Source: Actinomycetota bacterium | Lineage (GTDB): Bacteria > Actinomycetota > Actinomycetes > Nanopelagicales > Nanopelagicaceae | Assembly (NCBI GenBank): GCA_005787645.1 | Contig: SYAM01000038.1 | Span: 1-35,674, forward strand | DNA: 35,674 bases | Direction: 5' to 3' | Shown: one piece after another, positions 1-7,551 of the stretch | How the letters are laid out: each line of letters begins with the position of its first letter | Numbering within the stretch: the stretch's first letter is position 1 | Notes under the pieces: generated by a model | What the model saw: only the letters and a program-made list of their open reading frames with translations | Databases searched by the model: none | Told to the model about the DNA's origin: nothing | Program-made: the position numbers and the translations under genes

Positions 1-90
1 ATGGGCGCACAAGGCCGAACTTGGATGGAGAGTCAATGGAGTTGGCAAGTAATCGGCCAACGTTTTCGCACGCTACTTGAGTTGAACTAG
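1..90 (+). CDS. Glycosyltransferase (GT4-like), C-terminal end only
   Basis: An open frame enters from the left edge and stops at TAG 88-90. The last 29 residues (GAQGRTWMESQWSWQVIGQR followed by FRTLLELN) look like the C-terminal tail of family-4 glycosyltransferases, which typically end in a GR-W-E--W-W helix. In actinobacteria a PimB'-type mannosyltransferase is often found near this acyl-CoA synthetase; that role is inference. The gene converges on the response regulator and overlaps its 3' end by 18 bp. The ATG at position 1 is internal, not a start. Only the tail is visible, so the sugar donor and acceptor cannot be called. Confidence 0.6.
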   Translation: MGAQGRTWMESQWSWQVIGQRFRTLLELN

Positions 91-711
91 TCCTAGAGAT
101 AACGCACGAACAACTGCAGAGGTACGGTTATCGCACTCTAGCTTCCGGTAGATACTTGAGAGATGCGTTTTAACAGTTGGCAAACTGATGAAGAGAGATT
201 TACTGATTGCATCAAGTTCTGCCCCTGAACTTAGCCGTTCCAGAATCTCTAATTCACGCGGAGTGAGCTTTGGTTTCTCTCGCTCTCGCTTGATTGCGTT
301 TGCCAAACCTTCTGCAGTAAAACTCTTCGGGGCTTTTATTGCTACATCAATCGCGGAAATCAACGTAGTGATAGGGGCGGATTTATGAATCAACGCATTA
401 GCGCCTGATTCGGCAGCAGGGATCAAAAATTCTGGGCTATTTTCGACGGTAAGTATGACGATTGCCATAGAGGGCTTGATTTTTCGGGCCCAACTAATCA
501 TTTGGAAACTTAGCCCGTCAGGCAGATGGAGATCTGTAATGAGGACATCAGGATTGACCCTTGCAAGTTGACCGCGCCCTTCACCACAACTAGCAGCCTC
601 GAAAATTTTGTTAAATCCATGCGCTTCAAGCGCTCGCATTAATCCTTGGCGAACAATGGGGTGGTCTTCGACGATGAGAAGTCCATTTTCAAGATTGACT
701 TCTGTTTTCAT
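73..711 (-). CDS. NarL/FixJ-type response regulator
   Basis: The 212-residue protein has an N-terminal receiver domain (about residues 10-125) and a C-terminal LuxR-type helix-turn-helix (about 148-212). The acidic pair E15/D16, phospho-acceptor D60 in the DVLITD strand, T88 and K110 are all present, so it should be phosphorylatable. The HTH contains the family pattern LTPRELEILERL and TVKTHLSSIYRKL. It is translationally coupled to the upstream histidine kinase (ATGA overlap), so the two form a cognate pair, and the kinase in turn overlaps an acyl-CoA synthetase gene. The target genes are not visible. A link to membrane lipid status is only suggested by the operon. Confidence 0.95.
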   Translation of the reverse strand: MKTEVNLENGLLIVEDHPIVRQGLMRALEAHGFNKIFEAASCGEGRGQLARVNPDVLITDLHLPDGLSFQMISWARKIKPSMAIVILTVENSPEFLIPAAESGANALIHKSAPITTLISAIDVAIKAPKSFTAEGLANAIKREREKPKLTPRELEILERLSSGAELDAISKSLFISLPTVKTHLSSIYRKLECDNRTSAVVRALSLGLVQLK

Positions 712-1322
712 CGGGGAATCCGAATTTCGTAGGAATTTATCTCACCCGTACGCTGATAGATGATTGTTCCACCAATAGATGCGATTCGTTCACGGATAGT
801 TGTGATGCCAAAGTGATAATTACTTTTCTGGGCGCTATCAAAAGAATCATTCACATGCCCATTGTCGTTTATCGCAATCTTCAATTCTGAGTCAGATGAG
901 TCTTCATTCATTGTGATGCCTCGTGCACCTGAATGTGAGAGGATGTTCATAAGAATTTCCCGGACCGCACGATAAAGTTCGAGCTCAACGTCTTTTTCAA
1001 CCCGGAGTTCTGGAGATATTTCGTTGCTTATCGAAACTGAATTCAAGGATTCAAGTTCAGAGCAGAGATTTGCAAGTAGTCTGCCGAATGGCAACGCGCT
1101 ATCCCGAAGAACACCAAGCTCATCACGAAGCATCAGGGTCACTAGAGAGATACGCGTTCGGATAGCAATCAATGATTCGCGCGCGTCACCCATAGCAGAG
1201 AGGGCGATTGCCTCATCACATGCATAACCCAGGGCAGCAATTTCTTGCGAGACGGTGTCATGCAAGTCGCGAGCGACTTTTAGCCGCTCGCTCGTATCAG
1301 TCGTAGAGCTTCTCAATCTCAA
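708..1322 (-). CDS. Soluble sensor histidine kinase (HisKA_3, DesK/NarX class)
   Basis: The 204-residue kinase consists almost only of catalytic parts. A HisKA_3 dimerisation helix carries phospho-acceptor H21 (RDLHDTVSQE). A HATPase_c domain follows, with an N box (REILMNILSHSGA), a D-NG motif (INDNGH) and a G2-like HFGITTIRERI segment. There is no transmembrane helix and no PAS or GAF sensor domain, so the signal must come from a partner or directly to the core. The start is TTG at 1320-1322, with AAAGAG about 7 nt upstream; this start lies inside the 3' end of the acyl-CoA synthetase gene (26-bp overlap). The stop overlaps the response regulator start by 4 bp. Autokinase activity is inferred from the family. 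Confidence 0.9.
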   Translation of the reverse strand: MRLRSSTTDTSERLKVARDLHDTVSQEIAALGYACDEAIALSAMGDARESLIAIRTRISLVTLMLRDELGVLRDSALPFGRLLANLCSELESLNSVSISNEISPELRVEKDVELELYRAVREILMNILSHSGARGITMNEDSSDSELKIAINDNGHVNDSFDSAQKSNYHFGITTIRERIASIGGTIIYQRTGEINSYEIRIPR

Positions 1323-3084
1323 CTGCGAACTCTTTGGCGACCACGTGACGTTTCACAGAGAGTTTTGCAGTGAGGTGTCCACCAGCGATAGTGAAATCCA
1401 CGGGCAAGATCGAGAATTTACGAATCGATTCTGCCTTGCTCACTGCCTTGTTCGCCTCATCGACGGCTGTTTGAACAACAGCGATGAGAGCAGAGTCTTT
1501 TGCAAGGTCTTCGATTGCAGCGCCACCTTTATTATTTGCAGCCGCCCAGACCTTCACAGCGTCTTGGTCAAGGGTGACAAGCGCTGCGATATAAGGCTTG
1601 TTATCACCGACAACCATGCATTGGCTGACGAGTGGATGAGAGCGAAGTCGATCTTCAAGGACCGCCGGGGCTACATTTTTGCCACCAGATGTGACAATCA
1701 ATTCCTTCTTGCGACCGACGATGTATAGGAAGCCATTTTCATCGAGCCGACCTAGATCACCGGAACGGAAATAACCATCAGAGGTGAATACCTCCTTATT
1801 TGCGGCATCGTTCTGCCAGTAGCCGTTCATCACGATCGGACCTTTGATGAGGACCTCGCCATCATCATCAATCTTGATGGTGGTTCCGGGGATAGGTCGT
1901 CCAACTGAACCGATCTTTACTGAGGAGGTGAGATTGAGCGTTGCTCCAGCGGTGGTTTCGGTTAATCCATAACCTTCGAGTACACGCACTCCAGCGCCGC
2001 GGAAGAAGTGGCCCAGGCGTTCGCCAAGGGGTGCACCGCCAGAGATTGCAGCATCGACATTTCCACCCATGACATGGCGGATCTTGCTGTAGACCAGTTT
2101 GTCAAAGAGCGCATGTTTGACGCGCAAACCCGGAGAGATGTGGCCATGTTGCATTCCTTCGCTGTAAGCAATGGCAATCCCCGCAGCCTTACGGAAGATT
2201 TTTCCTTTACCTGCTGCATCGGCCTTCGCTTCTGCGCTGTTATAGATCTTTTCGAAAATTCGGGGGACGGAGAGAACGAAGTTTGGTTTGAAACTTGCTA
2301 GATCACCTAGTAATCGCCCCACCGGATCGCTGCAATGAGCGAGATGCAATCCAGCGCGAATCGCGCCGATTTCGATCATTCGACCAAAGACGTGCGCGAG
2401 GGGGAGAAAGAGGAGGGTGGATCCACCAGGTCGCAAGAAGAGATCAGATGCACCTTCGACGACGTTGCCACATTCAGAGAGGAAGTTTGCGTGTGTCAGT
2501 TGAACGCCCTTGGGCTTACCGGTCGTTCCAGAGGTGTAAATGAGAGTGGCAAGCGTCTCTGGCTTGAGACTATTGCGTCGCTGCGTTACCTGATCATCGG
2601 AGATGCTACTTCCGCTTTGTGATAGATGCGCTAATGCATCTTCAGTGATGATCCATATGTTGTCGAGATTCTTGGTTCGTACAGATTCCACGAGTGCAGC
2701 GTGCGCAGGTGTCTCCACCACCATCGCTACTGCACCAGAGTCTTGCAAAATCCACTCGACCTGCTCAGCAGAGGAGGTTTCGTACACGGGAACGACAACA
2801 CCACCGGCAAACCAAATAGCAAAATCCATGATGGTCCACTCATAACGCGTGCGGGAAAGTAAGCCGACCCGATCGCCACTCTTTACTCCGGCGGCAATCA
2901 AACCTTTCGCTACGGCGCGAACTTCAGCTTCGAGGGTCCGAGCGCTAACAGGTTGCCACCCTTCGCCAACTGGGCGTGAGAGCATGATTCGCTCGGGTTC
3001 GAAATGGGCTCTATTTATAAGTAAGTCGGTGAGATTTCCCTCGGTAGCGGGTGGTACGAGGGCAGGTACAGATACCTCTTTCAT
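1297..3084 (-). CDS. Long-chain fatty acid-CoA ligase (AMP-forming)
   Basis: This is an ANL-superfamily enzyme of about 595 residues, expected to activate long-chain fatty acids with ATP and CoA for beta-oxidation or lipid synthesis. Visible motifs are the P-loop LIYTSGTTGKPKGVQLTH (around residue 185), GYGLTETTAG (around 375), the SGDLGRLDENGFLYIVGRKK hinge region (around 440) and the conserved GGKNVAP. It resembles actinobacterial FadD15-type proteins. I chose ATG 3082-3084 because AAAGGAG lies 7 nt before it. A GTG start 24 nt further upstream would be in frame but has no ribosome site. It heads the unit with the histidine kinase and response regulator. Cofactors or acyl-length preference cannot be read from the sequence. 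Confidence 0.93.
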   Translation of the reverse strand: MKEVSVPALVPPATEGNLTDLLINRAHFEPERIMLSRPVGEGWQPVSARTLEAEVRAVAKGLIAAGVKSGDRVGLLSRTRYEWTIMDFAIWFAGGVVVPVYETSSAEQVEWILQDSGAVAMVVETPAHAALVESVRTKNLDNIWIITEDALAHLSQSGSSISDDQVTQRRNSLKPETLATLIYTSGTTGKPKGVQLTHANFLSECGNVVEGASDLFLRPGGSTLLFLPLAHVFGRMIEIGAIRAGLHLAHCSDPVGRLLGDLASFKPNFVLSVPRIFEKIYNSAEAKADAAGKGKIFRKAAGIAIAYSEGMQHGHISPGLRVKHALFDKLVYSKIRHVMGGNVDAAISGGAPLGERLGHFFRGAGVRVLEGYGLTETTAGATLNLTSSVKIGSVGRPIPGTTIKIDDDGEVLIKGPIVMNGYWQNDAANKEVFTSDGYFRSGDLGRLDENGFLYIVGRKKELIVTSGGKNVAPAVLEDRLRSHPLVSQCMVVGDNKPYIAALVTLDQDAVKVWAAANNKGGAAIEDLAKDSALIAVVQTAVDEANKAVSKAESIRKFSILPVDFTIAGGHLTAKLSVKRHVVAKEFAVEIEKLYD

Positions 3085-3171
3085 AGCGCGCTCCTTTAGC
3101 GACTTCACCAGTAATGGCGTGAGTTACGTGAGGGGTAGAGGCTAGCCCAGGCACCCACTTCTGGAGAAGGG

Positions 3172-3177
3172 TAACCT
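3172..3177 (+). promoter_or_regulatory. Candidate -10 box (leaderless) of the SRPBCC-glk-plsC unit
   Basis: TAACCT matches TANNNT and sits 7 nt before the ATG at 3185, so transcription would begin at about the start codon. The eleven bases AGGGTAACCTT recur at the same distance from the DUF4191 start. No convincing -35 box is visible. A GGAGAAGGG stretch is too far from the ATG (14 nt or more) to be a normal ribosome site. Confidence 0.4.
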
Positions 3178-3184
3178 TCGGTCC

Positions 3185-3613
3185 ATGAGTGAAACCAAAT
3201 CAACCATCATCATTGAAGCCCCGTTATCCCAGGTAGCGGAGGCAATTGCCTCGGTAGGCACTTATCCGAGCTGGTCTGGTTCGATGAAAGCGGTCAAAGT
3301 CCTAGAGGGCGATGCGATGAAGCCGACCAAGGTCGAAATGTCCCTTGTTTCTGGCGCGCTCCGCGACGAGGCAACGCTGATCTTCGACTGGAGCAATTTT
3401 CCTACCTCTCTCACCTTTACTTTGGAGAGCGCAGATTTACTTACTGCCATGGACGGTAAACAAGAACTCAAGAGCATTGGTGAAGAGACTGAGATAAGTT
3501 ATGCGCTCACCGTTGCGCTCTCAATGCCTGTGCCCGACATGATGCGCCAGAAAGCCGAGAAAGCGGTTGTCGATCAAACGTTGAAGGAACTTAAAGCGCA
3601 TATCGAAGAATAA
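3185..3613 (+). CDS. SRPBCC / polyketide-cyclase-like (START-fold) protein
   Basis: The small 142-residue cytoplasmic protein begins with a beta-strand typical of the family (STIIIEAPLSQVAEAIASVGTYPSWSG). The PLSQVAEAIASV-YP-W pattern is the usual SRPBCC entry motif, followed by alternating strands and a long C-terminal helix. These folds bind hydrophobic ligands such as lipids, but no catalytic residue can be assigned. It lies between an acyl-CoA synthetase (divergent) and a ROK glucokinase (37 bp downstream), a neighbourhood I recall from other actinobacteria. Ligand and role are unknown. A lipid-carrier or lipid-sensing function is inference from the neighbours. Confidence 0.85.
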   Translation: MSETKSTIIIEAPLSQVAEAIASVGTYPSWSGSMKAVKVLEGDAMKPTKVEMSLVSGALRDEATLIFDWSNFPTSLTFTLESADLLTAMDGKQELKSIGEETEISYALTVALSMPVPDMMRQKAEKAVVDQTLKELKAHIEE

Positions 3614-3650
3614 GAGATAAAAAGAAGAACTGAGCGAGAGAAGCGCACAT

Positions 3651-4598
3651 ATGTCTTTGGCTATCGGCATCGATGTCGGCGGCACCAAGCTGCTTGGTGG
3701 CGTCGTAGATGACGAGGGACGTGTGATTGCTCGGTTGCGACGTGAGACTCCTCGTGAAGGTGGCAGAGCGCTCACTCTTTTAGTTGCTGAGTTGGTCAAT
3801 CAATTACAAAAAGATGTGAAGGAAGAAATTTCTAAAATTGGGCTTTCGGCTGCAGGCTTCGTCTCGGCCGATCGTGAACGAATGCTCGCAGCAACAAATA
3901 TCGCGGGTTGGACTGGAGTAAATCTCGCTGAAGAACTCGAACCACTTATTGGTTCTCGCGTCATTGTCGAGAACGATGCGAATGCAGCATGCTGGGGTGA
4001 ATACCGGTACGGCGCTGGACGGAACTCACGGAACATGATCTTTTTCATCTTAGGAACTGGGATGGGTGGCGCATTGATTGTCGATGGTCAACTCTTTAGA
4101 GGTGCTCATGGCACAGCAGCTGAGTTTGGCCACATGCGAGTCAATGCCAATGGGCCGCTCTGTGGTTGCGGAGCCCGCGGATGCTTTGAGCAATATTGTG
4201 CCGGTCCAGCATTGATGCGCCATGTGGAAGAAGCAATAGCGGCAGCTCCGGAACGTGCATTTGAATTGTTGCGATACGGTGATGGAACGCTCGAAGGATT
4301 GAATGGACGACATGTGAGCGCAGCCGCACAAGCGGGAGATCGCATCGCAACTACTGCCTTTAAACTCACAGGGGAGTGGCTTGGTTTCGGTTTAGCCTCA
4401 TTGGTTGTTATCTTGGACCCTGATTTAATTGTTTTAGGAGGCGGGGTGTCTGAAGCAGGAGAAATCCTTGCTGCACCCGCGCGCGAGTCCCTTGCACGTA
4501 GCGCCTCATTCTCGGGCCACTCATTACCGAATATCGTCACTGCCCAAATGGGAAATGATGCGGGCCTCGTTGGTGTTGCAGATTTGGCGCGCGGCTAA
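3651..4598 (+). CDS. glk: ROK-family glucokinase
   Basis: The 315-residue sugar kinase should phosphorylate glucose to glucose-6-phosphate. The N-terminal phosphate-binding loop IGIDVGGTKLLGG, the sugar-binding/catalytic VENDANAACWGEY segment with its Asp, the ROK glycine-rich ILGTGMGGALI and the zinc-binding CGCGARGCFEQYC motif are all intact. Length and motifs agree with actinobacterial GlkA. The ATG follows a purine-rich GAGAGAAG stretch. The stop codon shares one base with the start of the acyltransferase (TAATG), so the two are translationally coupled. An alternative substrate (mannose, N-acetyl sugars) cannot be excluded, but glucose is the usual one for this group. Confidence 0.92.
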   Translation: MSLAIGIDVGGTKLLGGVVDDEGRVIARLRRETPREGGRALTLLVAELVNQLQKDVKEEISKIGLSAAGFVSADRERMLAATNIAGWTGVNLAEELEPLIGSRVIVENDANAACWGEYRYGAGRNSRNMIFFILGTGMGGALIVDGQLFRGAHGTAAEFGHMRVNANGPLCGCGARGCFEQYCAGPALMRHVEEAIAAAPERAFELLRYGDGTLEGLNGRHVSAAAQAGDRIATTAFKLTGEWLGFGLASLVVILDPDLIVLGGGVSEAGEILAAPARESLARSASFSGHSLPNIVTAQMGNDAGLVGVADLARG

Positions 4599-5299
4599 TG
4601 CCCTATCGACTGCTTAAATCTTTTCTCACCCCAATTCTTTTCCTCCTTTTTCGACCTAAGGTGCGTGGTCTTGATTCGATACCGAATTCAGGTCCAGTGA
4701 TCATCGCCTCAAATCACCTCTCCTTCAGTGATTCGATCTTCATGCCTTTAGTCGTCTCTCGGAAAGTGACTTTTCTTGCTAAGCAGGAGTACTTCACTCA
4801 GCCAGGAATCAAAGGGTTAATTAAGAAATTGACTTTCCTAGCCCTTGGTCAAGTGCCGGTCGATCGTTCCGGTGGTCGAGCCAGTGAAGCAGCGGTGCGA
4901 ACTGGTATTGAGTTACTTGCAAAGGGTGAGTGCATCGGTATTTACCCAGAAGGTACCCGCTCTCCTGATGGTCGCCTGTATCGAGGCCGAACGGGTATCG
5001 CACGATTAGCAATCGAATCTGGCGCAACAGTGGTTCCGGTGGCGATGATTAACACTGAAAAAATCCAGCCAACAGGAAAGGTAATTCCAAAAATCATGAG
5101 AGTGGGGGTTTACTTCGGGAAGCCAATGAATTTCAAAGATTATGGCGACCCGAGTGATCCATTCGTTCTACGTAGCATTACTGATTCCATCATGAAAGAG
5201 ATTCAATCGATGAGTGGCCAGGAATATGTTGATATTTACGCCACTCGAGCAAAGGAACTACTTCAAAAAGGCGAAGAGATCGACGAAGATAACGAATAG
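4598..5299 (+). CDS. 1-acyl-sn-glycerol-3-phosphate acyltransferase (PlsC-like)
   Basis: This 233-residue membrane-associated acyltransferase should transfer an acyl chain to lysophosphatidate in phospholipid synthesis. The catalytic NHX4D motif (NHLSFSD, H40 and D45) and the phosphate-binding block EGTRSPDG are intact. A short hydrophobic N-terminal segment (about residues 8-20) probably anchors it to the membrane. It starts on the last base of the ROK kinase stop codon and is probably the last gene of the SRPBCC-glk unit. It converges on lysE with 5 bp between stop codons. A second, distinct PlsC-like protein is encoded at 18462-19178, so the two may differ in acceptor or position specificity. 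Confidence 0.92.
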   Translation: MPYRLLKSFLTPILFLLFRPKVRGLDSIPNSGPVIIASNHLSFSDSIFMPLVVSRKVTFLAKQEYFTQPGIKGLIKKLTFLALGQVPVDRSGGRASEAAVRTGIELLAKGECIGIYPEGTRSPDGRLYRGRTGIARLAIESGATVVPVAMINTEKIQPTGKVIPKIMRVGVYFGKPMNFKDYGDPSDPFVLRSITDSIMKEIQSMSGQEYVDIYATRAKELLQKGEEIDEDNE

Positions 5300-5304
5300 G
5301 GTAA

Positions 5305-5955
5305 TCATTCAATCTGTATGAGAACTAGAGCGCCAAGAATTATCATCACAATCCCGCCAGCACTCCTTAGAAGAACTATGCGCATTACATTCGTTGCTAA
5401 CCATTGTCGAACCGTACCTGCCAATATTCCCCAAGATCCATCGCAGATCAGCGCTAAGAGTGCGAATATCGCACCTAGCAAGATTAATTGAAGTACGACT
5501 TTTCCTGCACTGCGATCGATGAATTGTGGGGTGACTGCGGCATTAAAGACGATGCTCTTGGGGTTTAGGATGCCAACCACAAAACCATCTCTCATTACTC
5601 GTATGGTTGATGGGGCGCTGGTACCTCCCTTTTCTAGCATCTGACTCGTATGTTCATTCCGTTTCCGGATCGCATCGATGCCAAGGTAAATCAGATAGAG
5701 CCCGCCACTCCATTGCACCGCCGCATAGGCAAAGTCTGAGCTTTGAATGATTGGCCCGATCCCCACTGCCACCAAAAGTGACATCGCGAAGAAGCCGCTC
5801 GCATTACCCACGACAGTGAAAATGGCAACTCTTCTACCCCAAGCAATTGCGCGTGCGATAGTGAAGAGCACTGAAGGTCCCGGCGCAAGAATTATGGCGA
5901 GAGAAACGATGATGTATTCGCCGATTTTTGAGGGAATTGGAATTCCTAGGAGCAC
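5305..5955 (-). CDS. LysE-family amino acid exporter
   Basis: The 216-residue integral membrane protein has about six hydrophobic helices and the LysE/RhtB signature APGPSVLFTIARAIAWGRR in the first helix-loop. The family exports amino acids (lysine, threonine, homoserine) or related metabolites; the substrate cannot be read here. The start is GTG 5953-5955. It has no Shine-Dalgarno sequence but has TAGGCT six bases upstream, which suggests a leaderless transcript. It lies downstream of a strong terminator that ends the permease transcript, so it needs its own promoter. It is convergent with the plsC-like gene. Confidence 0.88.
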   Translation of the reverse strand: MLLGIPIPSKIGEYIIVSLAIILAPGPSVLFTIARAIAWGRRVAIFTVVGNASGFFAMSLLVAVGIGPIIQSSDFAYAAVQWSGGLYLIYLGIDAIRKRNEHTSQMLEKGGTSAPSTIRVMRDGFVVGILNPKSIVFNAAVTPQFIDRSAGKVVLQLILLGAIFALLALICDGSWGILAGTVRQWLATNVMRIVLLRSAGGIVMIILGALVLIQIE

Positions 5956-5961
5956 GAAATC

Positions 5962-5967
5962 AGCCTA
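5962..5967 (-). promoter_or_regulatory. Candidate -10 box (leaderless) of lysE
   Basis: TAGGCT (minus strand) is followed by six bases and then the GTG start. The identical hexamer precedes pepA (6 nt) and lipB (7 nt). No clear -35 box is visible. The region where one would lie, 17 bp upstream, is the U-tract of the preceding terminator. Confidence 0.45.
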
Positions 5968-5987
5968 GCAAGAAACTTATGAGGAAT

Positions 5988-6020
5988 AAAAAAAGGGCGA
6001 GGATTTCTCCCCGCCCTTTT
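5988..6020 (-). terminator. Intrinsic terminator of the permease gene
   Basis: On the minus strand a stem of about 13 bp (AAAAGGGCGGGGA pairing with TCCTCGCCCTTTT, one G-U) encloses a GAAA tetraloop and runs into a T-rich tail. It lies 18 bp after the permease stop codon and about 32 bp before the lysE start, so it separates the two units. Confidence 0.9.
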
Positions 6021-6038
6021 CTGGCAATTGCTTACCGG

Positions 6039-7310
6039 TTATCGCTTTTGCATTGCATGGAGTATGTGGTAGCCCAATATTGCAACCAGTGTTGCATTGA
6101 TGATTCCGTTGAATGTGTAATCGCCAATCTTGAATGAAACATCAGCGATACCAATGATCACCGAAGAGCCGGCAATAATAAGGTTCGTTGAGTTGCTGAG
6201 GTCGACTTTGGACTCAATCCAAATCTTCGCTCCAAGCATTCCAATCATTCCAAAGAGGGCAACGCTGGCGCCTCCAAGTACACCTACTGGAGTAGCGCTC
6301 AGTACCGCACCAAACTTTGGACAGAGTGCAAGGAGGATTGCTCCCACACCAGCGATGTAATAGGCAATAGTGGAGTACACCTTTGTCGCAGCCATGACAC
6401 CAATATTTTCCGCATAGGTGGTGGTCCCAGAACCTCCGCCAGCGCCGGCGAGGGTGGTTGCTAAGCCATCACCCATAAGCGCATTACCCATCTGGTCATC
6501 AAGATTCTTGCCAGTCATGGCTGCCACAGCTTTGACGTGCCCGACATTCTCAGCAATCAAGACCAGCACCACTGGAATAAAGAGCAATATCGCACTCATG
6601 GTGAAAGTAGGAGAGGTGAAAGTGGGTAGCGCAATCCACTTCGCATCAGAAATTGGTTTGGTATCAACATCGCCGCGAACTAGCGCAACTACATATCCCA
6701 CGACTAGACCAAGGAAAATTGAGATACGGCCAATAAATCCTCTGGAGATCGCCGCTATGAGTCCGATTGCAAGAAGCGTAATGATTCCAAGGAGTGGGCC
6801 TTGAGCCTGAAGTTGACCTGCACCGGGGCCGGTCCCACTCCATGCTTTGTTGTAGGCAACGCTTGCCAAGTTAAATCCGATGACCATGACAATCGTTCCC
6901 GTGACTACTGGCGGCATTAGCCAATTGATCCACGATGCACCTACTGCTCTCACAACTAATCCAACAAGTACGAGCAGGATGCCAGTGGCCACTACTCCGC
7001 CAAGGGCTGCCGCCGCTCCGCCACTACCTGCAGTGGCTGCTGCAATAGGCCCTAAGAAGGCAAACGAGGAGCCCAAGTAACTAGGCACCTTGTTCTGAGT
7101 GATTATGAGAAAGAGGATGGTGCCAATTCCGGAGAAGAAGAGGGTGGTTGCTGGCGGCAATCCGGTAAGAACTGGTACCAAGAAAGTGGCGCCGAACATC
7201 GCGGCGATATGTTGGAAGCCAATGCCGATGGTCCGTGGCCAGGAGAGGCGCTCATCTGGGGCGACTACATCGCCGCCAGAGTGGACTTTCCAGGTGAAGA
7301 GTGAAGCCAT
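6039..7310 (-). CDS. Nucleobase:cation symporter-2 (uracil/xanthine permease)
   Basis: From the ATG at 7308-7310 (MASLFTWKVHSGG) this is a 424-residue polytopic membrane protein with about 12-14 hydrophobic segments. It matches the NCS2/UraA group: N-terminal GFQHIAAMFGATFLVPVLTG, then ENVGHVKAV and the GAGGGSGTTTYAENIGVMAATKV block characteristic of these permeases. It should import uracil or a related base driven by a cation gradient. Uracil is the likeliest substrate from the UraA-like pattern, but xanthine cannot be excluded. An in-frame extension of 48 codons upstream lacks family similarity. A GGAAGGA ribosome site lies 10-12 nt before the chosen ATG. It is followed by a strong terminator and preceded by a hairpin in the leader. 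Confidence 0.9.
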   Translation of the reverse strand: MASLFTWKVHSGGDVVAPDERLSWPRTIGIGFQHIAAMFGATFLVPVLTGLPPATTLFFSGIGTILFLIITQNKVPSYLGSSFAFLGPIAAATAGSGGAAAALGGVVATGILLVLVGLVVRAVGASWINWLMPPVVTGTIVMVIGFNLASVAYNKAWSGTGPGAGQLQAQGPLLGIITLLAIGLIAAISRGFIGRISIFLGLVVGYVVALVRGDVDTKPISDAKWIALPTFTSPTFTMSAILLFIPVVLVLIAENVGHVKAVAAMTGKNLDDQMGNALMGDGLATTLAGAGGGSGTTTYAENIGVMAATKVYSTIAYYIAGVGAILLALCPKFGAVLSATPVGVLGGASVALFGMIGMLGAKIWIESKVDLSNSTNLIIAGSSVIIGIADVSFKIGDYTFNGIINATLVAILGYHILHAMQKR

Positions 7311-7333
7311 AGTGGGGGATTCCTTCCGTTTGT

Positions 7334-7358
7334 CCGTTCCGCCCTCAACGAGGAACGG
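7334..7358 (-). promoter_or_regulatory. Leader hairpin upstream of the permease
   Basis: CCGTTCC and GGAACGG form a perfect 7-bp stem around an 11-nt loop, ending 24 nt before the permease ATG on the minus strand. There is no T-tract, so it is not a simple terminator. It matches no riboswitch or PyrR site that I recognise. It could be an mRNA-stability or translational-control element, or an operator. Confidence 0.35.
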
Positions 7359-7494
7359 GGTAAGCCATGTGCGCTGGCTCACTAAGTAAAAAGGGTAAGG
7401 CTCTCTACCTGGGTAAATGGGCAGGTGCGGACAGGGCGCGCCGAGGGAGTTCACAACTTGCCCTCGAGGTGGGTTGCCGCTTAGATATGGCAGG

Positions 7495-7520
7495 CCGATG
7501 TATCGGTTCGATGTATCGAA
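7495..7520 (+). promoter_or_regulatory. Tandem palindromic operator upstream of padR-ino1
   Basis: Two perfect inverted repeats lie directly next to each other: CCGATGTATCGG (7495-7506) and TTCGATGTATCGAA (7507-7520). They share the core CGATGTATCG, with centres 13 bp apart, and end 31 bp before the GTG start of padR. A weak promoter (TTGCCC, 17 bp, TTAGAT at 7481-7486) would place the transcript start at the left edge of the array. Autoregulation by PadR is the simplest reading. Confidence 0.6.
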
Positions 7521-7551
7521 ATATCATGTGTCCTGTCCGGAAGGGGTATCT

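Noticed and set aside
1255-1728. A plus-strand 157-codon open frame opposite the acyl-CoA synthetase
   Set aside because: It is a shadow of the synthetase gene and lacks any recognisable domain.
3085-3108. Upstream GTG start for the acyl-CoA synthetase
   Set aside because: The extra eight codons contain the AAAGGAG ribosome site of the downstream ATG, which therefore is the better start.
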